51,263 nucleotides of DNA, from contig CALXWV010000004.1 of assembly GCA_944392515.1 (NCBI GenBank), forward strand, positions 1-51,263, in the 5' to 3' direction. Positions 26,466-34,616 of this stretch are shown one piece after another. Positions within the stretch are counted from its first letter, which is position 1, and every line of letters begins with the position of its first letter. Position numbers and translations under genes: made by a program. The notes beneath the pieces were generated by a model, which saw only the letters and a program-made list of their open reading frames with translations, did no database searches and was not told the origin of the DNA. The stretch is from an uncultured Clostridia bacterium. Lineage in GTDB: Bacteria; Bacillota; Clostridia; TANB77; CAG-508.

Positions 26466-27236
26466 TTATCCTATTTTTCTCTTTTGTATAAAGTAACAAC
26501 AAAAAGCAAAAAATGAGTCAGGCAAAATTTTTGTAAATATTCTAACTAAACTAATATACCATTCTGTAAAAATAATTTTTTTATTCTTCAACATTTTTTC
26601 TACTGCTTTTCTTGCCACATCACTACTTTTTGCCTCTGGTGTATTAAATTTAACATCTGCTACTTTTTGAAAATTTGTTTTAACAGGACCAGGGCATAAT
26701 ACACTTACTTTTACATTTGATTTTTGCATTTTAAGTTCTCTTTGAATCCCTTGAGTAAGTTTTATTACATATGATTTACTAGCATAATATGTAGCCATTA
26801 GTGGCCCTGGCATAAAGCCAGCTATTGATGCCACATTCAATATATATCCTTTGTTTTTCAAACACATATCTTGTAAAAACAACTTCATTAATATATGAAG
26901 AGCTGTAATATTAGTATCTATTATTTGTTCTTCTTTTTCTAATGATGTATCTGTAAATCTTCCGCAAGTTCCAAGTCCAGCATTATTAATTAATATATCT
27001 ATTGTTTCAAATTCTTTTTTTACATCTTTATATAAATTTATGCAATTTTCTCTAATGCTTAAATCAACTATTTTTACATATACTTTGACATTATATTCTT
27101 TTTCTAACTCATCTTTTAATTCCATTAAAGCCTTTTCATTTCTTGCAACAATTATTAAATCATATTTTCTTTTTGCAAGTTCTCTTGCTATATCTCTTCC
27201 AATACCAGAAGATGCACCTGTAATTAAAGCAATCAT
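26466..27236 (-). CDS. Short-chain dehydrogenase/reductase
   Basis: 256 residues, classical SDR. TGASSGIGR (6-14) binds NADP or NAD, NNAG lies at 84-87, and the catalytic residues Ser137, Tyr150 and Lys154 are present in NVASIAG and YYASK. An Arg after the second strand (ARNEKAL) favours NADP. The C-terminal hydrophobic end may contact membrane lipids, as in the DltE/YqjQ-like group. The substrate is not predictable. AAAGGTAA precedes the ATG. Confidence 0.9.
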   Translation of the reverse strand: MIALITGASSGIGRDIARELAKRKYDLIIVARNEKALMELKDELEKEYNVKVYVKIVDLSIRENCINLYKDVKKEFETIDILINNAGLGTCGRFTDTSLEKEEQIIDTNITALHILMKLFLQDMCLKNKGYILNVASIAGFMPGPLMATYYASKSYVIKLTQGIQRELKMQKSNVKVSVLCPGPVKTNFQKVADVKFNTPEAKSSDVARKAVEKMLKNKKIIFTEWYISLVRIFTKILPDSFFAFCCYFIQKRKIG

Positions 27237-27318
27237 TTTTTTAATTACCTTTCTAAATTTATAAATATTTTTTAATCAAAACTCTTTATTAATTCAATAA
27301 TTTGTTAATTATTAATTT

Positions 27319-28458
27319 TTACATTTTAACAATCTTTTCCCATGGCAAATTATCTTTTCCAAAATGACCATAATTTGTTGTTAATCTATAAATAGGTCTT
27401 TGTAAATCTAAATAATTTATTATTCCTCTAGGTGTTAAATCAAATTTTTCTACTTTTTCAATAATCTTTGAAGAAGGAATTGTTTCTGTTTTAAAAGTAT
27501 CTACAAATATTGAAACAGGTTTAGCAACACCTATTGCATAAGAAAGCTGTATTTCACATTTTTTAGCATATCCATTTGCAACAATGTTTTTTGCTAAGAA
27601 TCTTGCCATATATGATGCACTTCTATCTACTTTTGTTGGATCTTTTCCTGAAAAAGCTCCTCCACCATGTCTTGCATATCCTCCATAAGTATCTACTATT
27701 ATTTTTCTTCCAGTTAAACCACTATCTCCAAGAGGTCCACCAATAACAAATCTTCCTGTAGGATTAATATAATATTTTGTATTTTCATCTAATAAATCAC
27801 TTGGCATTATTTTAAAAATTACTTTTTCTTTTACTTCTTTACGAAGATTTTCTATATCTAGCCCATCAATGTGCTGAGTAGAAAGTACAACTGTATCTAC
27901 TCTTAAAGGTTTTCCATCATCATATTCAACTGTTACTTGCACTTTACCATCTGGTCTTAAGCCTTGTATTTCTTTGCTTTTCCTTACATCAGATAATTTT
28001 TTTGCAAGTTTATGTGCTAAACTAATCGGTAGTGGCATAAGCTCTTTTGTTTCATCACAAGCAAACCCAAACATTATACCTTGATCTCCAGCTCCTTCTG
28101 ATTGAATAGATTCTCCTTCTTTATCTTCTAAGCTTCTATCTACCCCCATTGCTATATCTGGTGATTGCTTAGATATATTGACTATTATTTTGCAAGTTCT
28201 ATAATCTATATCTAAATTAGCGTTATCATATCCAATTTCTTTTATTGCATTCCTTGCAATTTGTTCTATATTAATATTTGCTTTAGATGTAATTTCACCT
28301 GTAATATATATTTCTCCCTTACTAGCTAATGTTTCGCAGGCTACTCTTGAATTTTTATCTTGCTTTAAGCATTCATCTAATACACTATCTGAAATATAAT
28401 CACATAGTTTATCTGGATGTCCCTCTGTAACACTCTCTGACGTAAATAAATATTTCAT
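27319..28458 (-). CDS. metK: S-adenosylmethionine synthetase
   Basis: Makes S-adenosylmethionine from methionine and ATP. 379 residues. [16 protein letters not shown] (9-24) contains the ATP-binding His; [10 protein letters not shown] near 122 and [16 protein letters not shown] near 247 are the two family signatures. AAAGGAAGGAAG lies upstream of the ATG. The 5' region holds an unusual set of palindromes instead of a recognisable SAM riboswitch. Confidence 0.97.
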   Translation of the reverse strand: MKYLFTSESVTEGHPDKLCDYISDSVLDECLKQDKNSRVACETLASKGEIYITGEITSKANINIEQIARNAIKEIGYDNANLDIDYRTCKIIVNISKQSPDIAMGVDRSLEDKEGESIQSEGAGDQGIMFGFACDETKELMPLPISLAHKLAKKLSDVRKSKEIQGLRPDGKVQVTVEYDDGKPLRVDTVVLSTQHIDGLDIENLRKEVKEKVIFKIMPSDLLDENTKYYINPTGRFVIGGPLGDSGLTGRKIIVDTYGGYARHGGGAFSGKDPTKVDRSASYMARFLAKNIVANGYAKKCEIQLSYAIGVAKPVSIFVDTFKTETIPSSKIIEKVEKFDLTPRGIINYLDLQRPIYRLTTNYGHFGKDNLPWEKIVKM

Positions 28459-28523
28459 AATTATTAATAACTTCCTTCCTTTAATTAAGTATTATCTAAT
28501 TTAATATCATTTTTAAAAATAAG

Positions 28524-28603
28524 TTATCCACATATTATTACATTTTTGTGGATAATATTACAAAAATGTAATATTAATATAATATTTGTCATTATTTGTC
28601 GAA
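28524..28603. promoter_or_regulatory. Composite control region upstream of metK: DnaA-box pair, palindromes, Spo0A-like boxes
   Basis: TTATCCACA (28524-28532) and TGTGGATAA (28547-28555) are perfect DnaA boxes in opposite orientation. TTACA-N4-TGTAA (28558-28571) is a perfect palindrome and also one arm of a 14-bp hairpin (28536-28549 with 28560-28573). TGTCATT (28587-28593) and TGTCGAA (28597-28603), 10 bases apart, resemble paired Spo0A boxes. A minus-strand promoter could start with TTCGAC inside the box. Confidence 0.5.
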
Positions 28604-28614
28604 CAAAAATATAT

Positions 28615-29763
28615 CTATCCTCTGCCTTCTGGTTCTTCTTCTGTAGGCGATTTAATTGTTCTTCTTAATTTTTCTAGATATTTAGTAAAACTTTTTACAC
28701 TTGTTGCTATCCAATTAATCTTTGTTCCTAATAATCCTTTATTCTTTTTATTTTTTTCATATTCAAGTATTTTTTGTAGCACGGTTTCCACATTTGCGGA
28801 TTCATCAACAATATCTGTTCTTAAAAATTGATTTCCATCAACAATTGGAACTATTTTAGGCTTTTCTTCTAACTGTAAGTATAAATTGATCTTACTAAAA
28901 TCCTCCATACATTTTATTAATGTATCAACTTGTTTTTCTGACATTTCTTCTGGGCAGAAGATTGCAGCAATATTGCTTATAGCTTTATATAATTTTATGA
29001 CCACAATATTATAATCTTTTGCCAGGCTTCCCGCTTCTGCTTCTTTATCTAAAACTTTTATTCCCATATCATTTTCCATCACTTCTATTGCTTCATACTT
29101 ATGTTGTTCTTTCTTTTTAGTAGATGCATATATTTTACCCTTGGATGAAATTAATATGACACCCTCATTTTTGTGTGAAAGTATTCTATCTTTTGTATCA
29201 GCTAAAAATACATCTTGCAAATCAAATTTTAGATATTTATTAATTAATTCTTGCTCTTCTTTAGATACTCTTCCTGTTTTATAATCTAAAAAAATCTTTA
29301 AAGTTTCATTTAGAGATGCTCCTTTTCCTTGTTTTCCACTATAATAATATCTTGGATTATCAAACACATAAATTTGTTTTTGCATATCTTGATTTTGAGT
29401 TTTATTTTCTAAATCCTTATAGTAACTTAACAAATTATCAGCATCTTCTTTTGATATTTTATCTGAAATAATTGCGGTAAGAACATTACTATTTTCTTTA
29501 ATACTATTTCCTTTTATTTGTGGCATTATTCTAATAATGGAAAAACCTTGATTTGTTAGCTTCTTATATAACTTAGCATTAAATGCTGTTCCTTCACTAA
29601 CTTGAACTCCTAAAGAATCAGATAAGAATTTTGCTTCTTCTCTAGAAAATAAACTTTGTCCTATTTTTGAATTTAAACTACTCATATTTGAGTATGAAAG
29701 TGGCAATTCAAGCTTTTTGCCGTGATTAAAAAATACAATTGTTCCTACTGGTAACTTGTTCAT
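28615..29763 (-). CDS. Unrecognised protein, about 382 aa
   Basis: I do not recognise the family. It is soluble and Lys-rich, with no signal peptide or clear membrane helix except a weak hydrophobic stretch near 260-275. The N-terminal part (residues 1-60, VGTIVFFNHGKKLELPLSY) looks like a small beta domain. The region 170-245 contains phrases such as DVFLADTKDRILSHKNEGVILISSKGKIYAST that suggest a second beta domain. GAAGGGA is better spaced to the ATG at 29763 than to the one at 29775. It lies alone between metK and the tRNA gene. Confidence 0.75.
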   Translation of the reverse strand: MNKLPVGTIVFFNHGKKLELPLSYSNMSSLNSKIGQSLFSREEAKFLSDSLGVQVSEGTAFNAKLYKKLTNQGFSIIRIMPQIKGNSIKENSNVLTAIISDKISKEDADNLLSYYKDLENKTQNQDMQKQIYVFDNPRYYYSGKQGKGASLNETLKIFLDYKTGRVSKEEQELINKYLKFDLQDVFLADTKDRILSHKNEGVILISSKGKIYASTKKKEQHKYEAIEVMENDMGIKVLDKEAEAGSLAKDYNIVVIKLYKAISNIAAIFCPEEMSEKQVDTLIKCMEDFSKINLYLQLEEKPKIVPIVDGNQFLRTDIVDESANVETVLQKILEYEKNKKNKGLLGTKINWIATSVKSFTKYLEKLRRTIKSPTEEEPEGRG

Positions 29764-29913
29764 TTTAAAATACATCCCTTCATAATAAAATTAATACCAT
29801 AAAGAAAAATTTTTAAATTAGTACTTTGTACTTTTCTACCACTAATTCTCTTAAATTCAATGCTATTATATATGAACAATTTTTATTAAGTCAATATTAA
29901 TTTTGTAAAATAT

Positions 29914-29942
29914 TTGACTTAATGCATTTTATATTGTATAAT
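29914..29942 (+). promoter_or_regulatory. Sigma-A promoter of the tRNA gene
   Basis: TTGACT (29914-29919), 17 bases, TATAAT (29937-29942), 12 bases before the mature tRNA 5' end. Confidence 0.85.
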
Positions 29943-29954
29943 AGGTTTTGTTAT

Positions 29955-30029
29955 GGCCCCTTGGTCAAGCGGTTAAGACGCAGCCCTCTCAAGGCTGAAT
30001 CATGGGTTCGATTCCCGTAGGGGTCACCA
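29955..30029 (+). tRNA. tRNA-Glu (anticodon CUC)
   Basis: 75 bases including an encoded CCA (30027-30029). The acceptor stem GGCCCCT/AGGGGTC, D arm, anticodon stem CAGCC/GGCTG with loop CTCTCAA (anticodon CTC) and T arm with TTCGATT all form. The anticodon reads GAG. It is monocistronic with its own promoter and terminator. Confidence 0.93.
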
Positions 30030-30035
30030 AATATT

Positions 30036-30078
30036 AAAGCATAGAATATCAAATAACTATCTCGATATTCTATGCTTT
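30036..30078 (+). terminator. Terminator of the tRNA gene, possibly shared with mrnC
   Basis: A perfect 15-bp stem (30036-30050, 30064-30078) followed by TT on the plus strand; the minus strand also ends in T after the stem. Confidence 0.85.
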
Positions 30079-30100
30079 TTATATTATTTTAAAATTTAAT

Positions 30101-30517
30101 TTACTTCTTTTCTTCTACTACTCTTTTTATTATTTCTTTTACTCTATCTTCTTTTTTATTTAGAAATAAATAACCGATTAATGCTTCAAAGCCTGTTGAA
30201 TATGAGTAATCTTCTAAGCTTGCATTTTTAGGTAAATGATGATTTTGAGTGTTTCTTCCTCTTCTAACTATTTCTTTTTCATCATCTGTTAAGAAATTAG
30301 CTTCAATAAGGCTTTTTACTGCTTTTGCTTGAGATCCTGCTTTTACATATTTAATTGATTCAACATGCATTCTATGTGGATTTAAATTAGTTGTATTTGC
30401 TAAATATACTCTTATGTATAGCTCATAAACACTGTCCCCCACATACGCCCAAGTAAGTGGAGACATCATATTAATTTGTGATTCATCTTTAATTAATACT
30501 TCATCTAGGTAATTCAA
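30101..30517 (-). CDS. mrnC: Mini-ribonuclease III
   Basis: Matures 23S rRNA in Bacillota. 138 residues with the RNase III catalytic fold but no double-stranded RNA-binding domain. The signature YVGDSVYEL holds catalytic Asp28 and Glu32, and a second acidic cluster is near EALIGYLF. The start is TTG at 30517, preceded by GGGAGG at 7 bases. It overlaps the rbgA stop by 17 bases, so it is translationally coupled to another ribosome-assembly factor. Confidence 0.95.
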   Translation of the reverse strand: MNYLDEVLIKDESQINMMSPLTWAYVGDSVYELYIRVYLANTTNLNPHRMHVESIKYVKAGSQAKAVKSLIEANFLTDDEKEIVRRGRNTQNHHLPKNASLEDYSYSTGFEALIGYLFLNKKEDRVKEIIKRVVEEKK

Positions 30518-31361
30518 TTGTTATCCTCCCTAATTTTCCATTTTGAAATTCATTTAATATTATATCTGAAATTTTTTGCATATTTATATTTCCACCTGAA
30601 ATAATTGCACCTCTTTTTCTTGCAATCTCTTCTAATACATCCATCGTTTCTTTTTCTTCTAATTCTATATTAAATCTTTCAGTTATTCTTTCTGGATAAT
30701 TTTTTATCAAATATTCCAATAAATAATATGCAATTTCTTCTTTATCTATAGCATTTTCTCCTATGGTTCCAACAAAAGCTAAATGCATTGCATAGGTCTT
30801 ATTTTCTAGCTTTGGCCAAAGCATACCTGGTGTATCCATAAGTTCTATTTCATTTGTAACTTTTATCCATTGTTTTTGTTTAGTAACTCCTGGCTTATTT
30901 CCTACCTTTGCAGTATTTCTTTTTGCTATGCTGTTTATAAATGTAGACTTACCTACATTAGGAATTCCAAGAACCATAACTCTTATAGCTTTACCAATCC
31001 TACCTTTTTGCATATACTTTTCTTTTATGCTTTCATATTCTAATTTTATCGCTTCAATTACATCTTTTATACCTTTAGAATTATTAGATTCTACTGCAAT
31101 TGCTTTGATTCCCTTATTTTTATAAAAGTCTATCCATCTATTAGTAATATTATTATCTGCTAAATCCGATTTATTAAGTACAATTATTTTATTTTTATCT
31201 TTGATTATTTCTTCTATATCTGGATTTTGACTAGCTAGAGGCACTCTTGCATCTAATATTTCTATAACAATGTCTATTAATTTTAAGTCTTCTATTATTT
31301 GTTTCTTTGTTTTAGCCATATGTCCAGGGTACCAGTTAATGTTTGTTTTATTTTCATTCAT
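30501..31361 (-). CDS. rbgA: Ribosome biogenesis GTPase RbgA (YlqF)
   Basis: Late 50S assembly GTPase with circularly permuted G motifs: NKSD (G4) comes first, then GIPNVGKST (G1) and DTPG (G3), roughly 65, 135 and 180 residues from this start. The N-terminal NWYPGHMAK signature is intact. A longer reading begins with TTG at 31394; GGAGAG lies between it and the ATG at 31361, which I prefer. The next gene upstream ends 7 bases before that TTG, so an operon of three genes ending in mrnC is likely. Confidence 0.95.
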   Translation of the reverse strand: MNENKTNINWYPGHMAKTKKQIIEDLKLIDIVIEILDARVPLASQNPDIEEIIKDKNKIIVLNKSDLADNNITNRWIDFYKNKGIKAIAVESNNSKGIKDVIEAIKLEYESIKEKYMQKGRIGKAIRVMVLGIPNVGKSTFINSIAKRNTAKVGNKPGVTKQKQWIKVTNEIELMDTPGMLWPKLENKTYAMHLAFVGTIGENAIDKEEIAYYLLEYLIKNYPERITERFNIELEEKETMDVLEEIARKRGAIISGGNINMQKISDIILNEFQNGKLGRITIELPR

Positions 31362-31400
31362 TATTTTTTTACTCTCCAACTTTCCTATTTTCAATCCGCC

Positions 31401-32306
31401 TTATCTATGTATCTGATTTTCCTTGTTTTTGTTCCTTAATTTTAAACCATATTGTATTCCTTCGTCAACTTCTTTTTCTGTCATTGGACATTTTATTTTT
31501 TTTCCTAAAATTATATTTTTTTCTTCTTTTCCTAAAAGTTCTCTTTTCATTTGTGAAATATATTCATCCAATGACATTTCAACCAAATTTCTTGCTGCAA
31601 TTAGTTTCATATTTTTTAATATATTTTCTATATCTAAATTGTCTCTTTCAAAACCTTTTTCTAACATAAAATCTCCACCATCTAATCTACATTCTGAAAG
31701 TCCTAATTTTCTTTCATCATCATATAAACTAACTAAAGCTGAAACCATCGCGGAATTAATTGTATTTCTTTCTTTAGTCGAATATTCCTTAAAATGATAT
31801 ATTGGTTCTGGAATCCACATTCCCCAATCTTCTGTATCTATCCCTATACACCTTGATTGATAAAAATATGGAGTTACATATAATTCTCTTTTTTCATCTT
31901 GAAAATAATATAAAGGTTTAACTACTAAATTACTTTTTTTATTTAAAGTATTTAAATTGCTAAATTCTTTTTTTCCTATTCCTTTATTTGCAGATGGTTG
32001 AGTTACAAGTAAAGTATATTGTCTATTCTCATCAATTGTAAGCACATACACAAGTTGCGTGCTTCCATAATTTATAAATTGTATTCTTCTATATTTTCCT
32101 TGAAATTCTGCTACTCTATTGCTTGCTAAAACATCCTTTATAAATTCATGAATTTTAATCAGTTCTTCTCTTGCATTTTGATTTGGTTTAGTTGCTATGT
32201 ACCATACTCCATAATTTGGAATTCCTAAAGAATCTTTTTTGTCTATTTTACTAGCATGTATCAAATGATTATTTGATACACCATTTATTGTATTTTTTTC
32301 TTTCAT
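31401..32306 (-). CDS. Unrecognised protein, 301 aa, first gene of the rbgA-mrnC operon
   Basis: No firm family. It is a soluble protein with two phrases that recall a kinase-like fold: an N-lobe-like beta stretch (FINYGSTQLVYVLTIDENRQYTLLV) and a C-lobe-like ECRLDGGDFMLEKG with an Asp pair. An APH-type kinase relative is only a guess. A mid-protein Trp-rich segment (DTEDWGMWIPEP) is distinctive. No membrane helices. It probably shares a transcript with rbgA and mrnC, which hints at a link with ribosome assembly or RNA. Confidence 0.75.
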   Translation of the reverse strand: MKEKNTINGVSNNHLIHASKIDKKDSLGIPNYGVWYIATKPNQNAREELIKIHEFIKDVLASNRVAEFQGKYRRIQFINYGSTQLVYVLTIDENRQYTLLVTQPSANKGIGKKEFSNLNTLNKKSNLVVKPLYYFQDEKRELYVTPYFYQSRCIGIDTEDWGMWIPEPIYHFKEYSTKERNTINSAMVSALVSLYDDERKLGLSECRLDGGDFMLEKGFERDNLDIENILKNMKLIAARNLVEMSLDEYISQMKRELLGKEEKNIILGKKIKCPMTEKEVDEGIQYGLKLRNKNKENQIHR

Positions 32307-32430
32307 TTTTTTATTTCTCCTACTATATTTTTCTTATCTCTTTATATTTTATTATTATAAAGCAACAAATCTTGGTTATTAAGTTGATATTTTCTAGATT
32401 ATTTTAACAATCGTTGATATTAAATTGTAT

Positions 32431-32469
32431 AAAACACACTATATTGCTTTATACAGTATAGTGTGTTTT
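32431..32469 (-). terminator. Bidirectional terminator after the 4-helix membrane protein gene
   Basis: Perfect 13-bp arms AAAACACACTATA/TATAGTGTGTTTT (32431-32443, 32457-32469), with T on both sides. Confidence 0.8.
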
Positions 32470-32551
32470 TTATTTTTTCTTTTGTATATTATACTTAAAC
32501 GTCATCACAATTATATGTAAATTTCTAAAAGACAAAATTCATTTTTCCTCA

Positions 32552-33022
32552 TTATAAAGTTCTATAATTATTTTTATCTGCCCTTTCATCTAGCTGTCTA
32601 TCATATTCTTTATTAGTATAAAACCAATCTGTTTTTTTATCTTTAGGTTTTCTTCCTTTATCAATAGATAAATCTACAAGTACAGCAAAAGCAAGTATTA
32701 TTCCTAAAAAAGATGTAAAGGCTCCCATATAATTTGTAATTTGGCCTTGTCCTGATGTAAATACTGGCATTACTTGATTTATTAAATCTGTTCCAAAATA
32801 TGCAAGATATGCTAAAAAGTATATTATTGCTCCAAATAATTTTCTTTTAAAAACTAATACAATACATACAACAGTAAAAAATAATAATATAATTTCAACA
32901 GTCAAATTAATTGGCTTAACAAAAAAATCATTATATACTGATGCTTGATATGCAACAACTACTCTAAAACCCCAATACATTATCATAAACATGGCTATCA
33001 TCCAATTTGCAAAAGTTCTCAT
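32552..33022 (-). CDS. Small integral membrane protein, four helices (156 aa)
   Basis: Unknown function. Helices at about 7-25, 40-58, 63-85 and 100-118, with a charged cytoplasmic C-tail (about 120-156, rich in Lys, Asp, Arg). GAAGGGAG precedes the ATG. It lies downstream of the DUF1292 gene but after that gene's terminator. Confidence 0.8.
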   Translation of the reverse strand: MRTFANWMIAMFMIMYWGFRVVVAYQASVYNDFFVKPINLTVEIILLFFTVVCIVLVFKRKLFGAIIYFLAYLAYFGTDLINQVMPVFTSGQGQITNYMGAFTSFLGIILAFAVLVDLSIDKGRKPKDKKTDWFYTNKEYDRQLDERADKNNYRTL

Positions 33023-33098
33023 TTTATAAAACTCCCTTCATTATTTTCTCTTATATAATTTTATATATTTTAAAATATTAATTCTTTATAATATGATA

Positions 33099-33131
33099 AA
33101 AGCCTTTTGGGCATATTTACCAAAAGGCTTT
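33099..33131 (-). terminator. Terminator of the DUF1292 gene
   Basis: Perfect 12-bp arms AAAGCCTTTTGG/CCAAAAGGCTTT (33099-33110, 33120-33131), followed on the minus strand by TATCAT and an AT-rich tail. Confidence 0.8.
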
Positions 33132-33177
33132 CTTATTAAACCCTAATCTTAAGTTGTTCAATTTATGAAAAACCTAA

Positions 33178-33480
33178 TTAGTCAACAAAGTTAAATTCAT
33201 CCTTAAATTTTTCTTTAAATATCTCAAATACTGCATTTAATATATTTTCGTCGTCAACACTAACATATGTTTCTTCTTCACTATTTTCATCTGATCCTTT
33301 TTCTAATTGAAGTATAACAACTTCATCAGGTTCTGCATCTTCTTCCTCTTCTGCTGGAAGTAATACTACATATTCTTCTCCTTCATATTCTATTAAATCA
33401 AGGAATTCAAATTTAACATCGTTTCCATCCTCATCTTTAAGAGTTACTATGTTATCTAATTCTTCGTTATTTTCGTCCAT
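33178..33480 (-). CDS. DUF1292 family protein
   Basis: 100-residue acidic protein of the DUF1292 family, common in Bacillota and usually near yrrK/yrzL, which are not seen here. The pattern of beta segments is typical: ITLKDEDG-like start, FEFLDLIEYEGEEYVVLLP, then EVVILQLE and a C-terminal helix DENILNAVFEIFKEKF. An acidic insert (EEEEDAEPDE) separates the strands. AAAGGAG precedes the ATG, and the promoter is consensus. Confidence 0.88.
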   Translation of the reverse strand: MDENNEELDNIVTLKDEDGNDVKFEFLDLIEYEGEEYVVLLPAEEEEDAEPDEVVILQLEKGSDENSEEETYVSVDDENILNAVFEIFKEKFKDEFNFVD

Positions 33481-33531
33481 TATTTTTCTCCTTTCAAATA
33501 TTCTTATGTGTTATTATTTACACTTTGTTAT

Positions 33532-33560
33532 ATGATATACTAAAAAATTCCTTTTAGCAA
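33532..33560 (-). promoter_or_regulatory. Sigma-A promoter of the DUF1292 gene
   Basis: TTGCTA (33555-33560), 17 bases, TATCAT (33532-33537) on the minus strand. Confidence 0.7.
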
Positions 33561-33617
33561 GTATTTTGTAAAATTTTTTATATAAATTTTATACGTAAAA
33601 AAACTTATACTGTATAT

Positions 33618-33646
33618 TTGATTTTCTTCGTAATATATTGTATAAT
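33618..33646 (+). promoter_or_regulatory. Sigma-A promoter of cassette 3
   Basis: TTGATT (33618-33623), 17 bases, TATAAT (33641-33646): the same hexamers and spacing as cassette 2. Confidence 0.8.
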
Positions 33647-33704
33647 CAATTATGTATACTACTTTATAAAAAGATTTTCTCACTTACCGGAAGGAGTCTA
33701 ATAT

Positions 33705-34529
33705 ATGTATTATCAGCTGTTACGTTACTTTGGCTTCTTGCCAGATTATCTTGAAACCATAATTTTGATAGCTATTGCTGTCATAGTAGTTTTGTATACT
33801 ATAATAGTTATTTTTGTAAAGAAAATGTCTTTTAGCTTATACTTTCCTGCGATTTTACTTACTGTATCTCATATATGTGAACGGTTTTTAAGATTGTTTG
33901 AAAGCGATATTGAAGCTGAAAGAGCATCATTATCAACCTTTATACTAGTTCTTCTTCTAGGATGGGCTATTAAAAATCTATTAAATACTTCTACTATGTT
34001 TGCAGTAAGTATAGGGCTAATTATTTTTGCTAGTGGCACACATCAAAATATTATGCTTTTTACGTTCTTTGTAGTTTTAGCATTAATTTTGTTGATAATA
34101 ACATTAATAAAATCGATTAATTATCATAATGTCAAGCAAATTGTTTTATGCATTATTGGTATTATTTTAGATTTTATAGTGTTAAGTGTTAAATTAGGCT
34201 ATTTATTGAACTTATTAGTTGCAATATTACTTCTATATTGGCTTATTAGTTCTAAAGAGCCTAAACTAGCAAAAGTAAAAGTTGCTATATACTTGGCATT
34301 CTTTGCCTTAATAGCATACTTTTATACTCCTCTTATTGCAATAGAGTGTATTTTGATAATTGAACAAATTATTATTTGTATAAAGGCAAAAAATCCTATT
34401 AGCCTAATAGTAATCTTTCTAGGAAGCTTTTTTGCTTTTTGGCTATATGGATTAATCTTTATGCATGAATTTGCTGTTGTAATATTTATAATAATATTGT
34501 TACTTTTGATAAATTATCTCTCTTCATGA
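33705..34529 (+). CDS. Polytopic membrane protein of unknown function (cassette 3)
   Basis: 274 residues, almost entirely hydrophobic, with about nine membrane helices starting at residue 17. The short soluble segments are a HICERFLRLFESDIEAERAS loop near 65-85 and a few Lys-rich turns. No transporter or enzyme motif is recognised. The SD GGAAGGAG is strong. Composition at the start is richer in G and C than in host genes; the body is AT-rich. It is a single-gene plus-strand unit with its own promoter and a GC-rich terminator, like the two other cassettes. Confidence 0.75.
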   Translation: MYYQLLRYFGFLPDYLETIILIAIAVIVVLYTIIVIFVKKMSFSLYFPAILLTVSHICERFLRLFESDIEAERASLSTFILVLLLGWAIKNLLNTSTMFAVSIGLIIFASGTHQNIMLFTFFVVLALILLIITLIKSINYHNVKQIVLCIIGIILDFIVLSVKLGYLLNLLVAILLLYWLISSKEPKLAKVKVAIYLAFFALIAYFYTPLIAIECILIIEQIIICIKAKNPISLIVIFLGSFFAFWLYGLIFMHEFAVVIFIIILLLLINYLSS

Positions 34530-34541
34530 GAAAATCTTTTT

Positions 34542-34566
34542 CCGCCGAGGTCCTAAGCCCCGGCGG
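34542..34566 (+). terminator. GC-rich terminator of cassette 3
   Basis: CCGCCGAGG (34542-34550) pairs with CCCCGGCGG (34558-34566), one A-C mismatch, followed by TTTTATTTTTT. Confidence 0.88.
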
Positions 34567-34616
34567 TTTTATTTTTTATGTTCTTATTTTTGTATCTTTA
34601 TCAATATATTATTAAT

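Noticed and set aside
28524..28555. DnaA boxes as chromosomal origin
   Set aside because: Only two boxes, no AT-rich unwinding element with dnaA or dnaN nearby.
28459..28614. SAM riboswitch upstream of metK
   Set aside because: None of the conserved cores of SAM-I, SAM-II or S-box RNAs could be recognised; the structure seen is made of simple palindromes.
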